Origin: an uncultured Oscillibacter sp.
GTDB taxonomy: Bacteria > Bacillota_A > Clostridia > Oscillospirales > Oscillospiraceae
Direction of reading: 5' to 3'
Length of the DNA: 6,502 bases
Assembly: GCA_948902155.1 (NCBI GenBank)
Contig: CAQVQZ010000123.1
Span: 1-6,502 of the forward strand
The notes under the pieces: model-generated
Seen by the model: the letters and a program-made list of their open reading frames with translations, nothing else
Database searches by the model: none
Told to the model about the DNA's origin: nothing
In this document: one piece after another, positions 6,111 through 6,502 of the stretch
Layout: each line of letters starts with the position of its first letter
How positions within the stretch are numbered: position 1 is the first letter of the stretch
Position numbers and translations under genes: made by a program

Positions 6111-6128
6111 CAGCCATGAAGATGGCTG
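6111..6128. repeat. Perfect 7-bp hairpin upstream of mnmG
   Basis: CAGCCAT (6111-6117) and ATGGCTG (6122-6128) are perfect inverted copies around the 4-base loop GAAG. The hairpin is one of several consecutive hairpins in the mnmG upstream region and has no U-tract. Confidence 0.5.
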
Positions 6129-6196
6129 GTCCTTTGCACCCCCCATTTTCTCTTTTTCTGTCCGCAGAAAAAGAGAAAACGGGCCGTGCACGGTCC
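6129..6196. repeat. 68-base imperfect palindrome with a perfect 15-bp core
   Basis: The core TTTTCTCTTTTTCTG (6146-6160) and its exact inverse (6165-6179) flank the loop TCCG. Pairing continues in register outward: CCC/GGG (6142-6144 with 6181-6183) and TGCAC/GTGCA (6135-6139 with 6186-6190), then isolated pairs out to 6129/6196. A separate small palindrome CCGTGCACGG lies in the right arm (6184-6193). No coding or terminator role is visible. It looks like a palindromic dispersed repeat of REP or MITE type; whether it is dispersed cannot be told from one copy. Confidence 0.65.
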
Positions 6197-6225
6197 AAAA
6201 GAGAAAAAGACGTTTGGTTCAAACG
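6197..6225 (-). terminator. Possible intrinsic terminator ahead of the mnmG region
   Basis: On the minus strand CGTTTG-AAC-CAAACG (6225-6211) forms a perfect 6-bp stem with a 3-base loop, followed by the pyrimidine tract TCTTTTTCTCTTTT (6210-6197). The stem is short and only half GC, so it is a weak terminator. It might end transcripts coming from beyond the right edge. Confidence 0.4.
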
Positions 6226-6450
6226 GGGGAGTACGGGGGACGTAGGGCGCGGCTTAGCAGGGAGTAAGATAGGAAGGTCCCTGCCCGCGGCGTGGCTTGA
6301 GCGGGGGTTTTGGTGCTCGTCGAATCGACTTGCTTCTCTTTCCGCTGGCGCTGCCCTGGCGCTTTCCGGAATACGCTCGCCGCTGGCCCGGCGCTCGAAT
6401 CGGAAAAGAGAAATCCCCCGGCCCTCCGGACAAATGTCATTCAGTTAAGG
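6226..6450. other. Intergenic region without a supported gene
   Basis: Apart from the repeat block inside it, I see no gene, tRNA or rRNA here. The longest minus-strand frame (73 codons, 6219-6440) has no ribosome binding site at a usable distance, is rich in Arg, Ser, Pro and Ala, and runs through the repeats. No good sigma-A promoter for mnmG is visible between here and 6071. The promoter may lie beyond the window, or mnmG may be read from upstream genes. Confidence 0.6.
6315..6413. repeat. GC-rich repeat block with inverted flanks
   Basis: The left flank GCTCGTCGAATCG (6315-6327) recurs in shortened form as GCTCGAATCGG (6393-6403). TTCTCTTTCCG (6334-6344) is an inverted copy of CGGAAAAGAGAA (6401-6412) with one extra base. 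Inside, CTGGCGCT occurs twice (6345-6352 and 6356-6363). No reading frame here has a ribosome binding site or family motifs. It probably belongs to the same repeat-rich intergenic island as its neighbours. Confidence 0.45.
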
Positions 6451-6502
6451 AAGAAAGCCTCCTTTTGAAAGGAGGTGGCACGGCGAAGCCGTGACGGAGG
6501 AT
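6451..6502 (-). repeat. Two-hairpin palindromic repeat, cut by the window edge
   Basis: Two adjacent perfect hairpins: CACGGC-GAA-GCCGTG (6479-6493) and CCTCCTTT/AAAGGAGG (6458-6465 with 6468-6475). On the minus strand the second hairpin is followed by CTTTCTT (6457-6451), which gives it some terminator character. The arrangement of an arm hairpin with a TTC loop, then a pyrimidine/purine hairpin ending in GGAGGCTTT, resembles a dispersed repeat I recall from many gut Clostridia genomes. That likeness is from memory, not from a search. Confidence 0.5.

Noticed and set aside
6129..6196. Bidirectional intrinsic terminator
   Set aside because: The stem is long, but neither side is followed by a T-run; the flanks are C/G runs.
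6219..6440. 73-codon minus-strand frame upstream of mnmG
   Set aside because: It has no ribosome binding site at the right distance and low-complexity composition, and it runs across inverted repeats. The nearest AGGAGG is about 30 bases away and is an arm of a hairpin.
1..6502. CRISPR array, tRNA, rRNA, prophage or transposase gene
   Set aside because: No regularly spaced direct repeats, no cloverleaf-type sequences, and no integrase or transposase motifs were seen on either strand.

Overview
The window reads as a chromosomal segment of a GC-rich gut-type Firmicute of the class Clostridia, most likely Oscillospirales (the Flavonifractor/Lawsonibacter/Dysosmobacter neighbourhood). The clues are strong AGGAGG-type ribosome binding sites, a GC-rich coding style with AT-richer promoter DNA, intrinsic terminators, a MurT-like protein with a Cys4 zinc ribbon, and palindromic intergenic repeats of a kind I associate with these genomes. 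The genus is an inference by eye. All five genes lie on the minus strand, so transcription runs from right to left.

From right to left: positions 6071-6502 hold no convincing gene, but they are packed with inverted repeats. These are a two-hairpin repeat cut by the window edge, a GC-rich repeat block, a possible terminator, a 68-base palindrome with a perfect 15-bp core, and two hairpins close to the next ribosome binding site. Next comes mnmG (4205-6070), a complete tRNA wobble-uridine modification enzyme. It is not flanked by its usual partners mnmE or rsmG within view. A perfect 10-bp hairpin without a U-tract follows its stop.

Next is a tightly coupled three-gene unit: a cyclase-family (kynurenine-formamidase-like) metal hydrolase (3480-4145), a MurT-like Mur ligase (2161-3483) and a GatD-like amidotransferase-fold protein (1417-2157). 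The first two overlap in ATGA, the last two are 3 bases apart, and a clear intrinsic terminator (1364-1410) closes the unit. In ordinary MurT-GatD, GatD releases ammonia from glutamine and MurT uses it to amidate D-glutamate of lipid II. Here the GatD-like protein has Gly where the nucleophilic Cys should be and Thr where the catalytic His should be. The MurT-like partner keeps its ATP site, zinc ribbon and triad Asp, but its C-terminal domain has lost the usual KNPxGxN-type motif. This looks like a divergent, glutaminase-dead MurT/GatD pair coupled to a hydrolase, and is the most interesting part of the window.

At the left end is a malate/L-lactate (Ldh_2) family dehydrogenase (1-1033), missing only its last residues at the window edge. 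It has its own sigma-A promoter with an extended -10 box and a roughly 130-base leader. Almost all of that leader can fold into one long composite hairpin whose inner part looks like an intrinsic terminator. This suggests a riboswitch-like or attenuation control element that I cannot assign to a known class.
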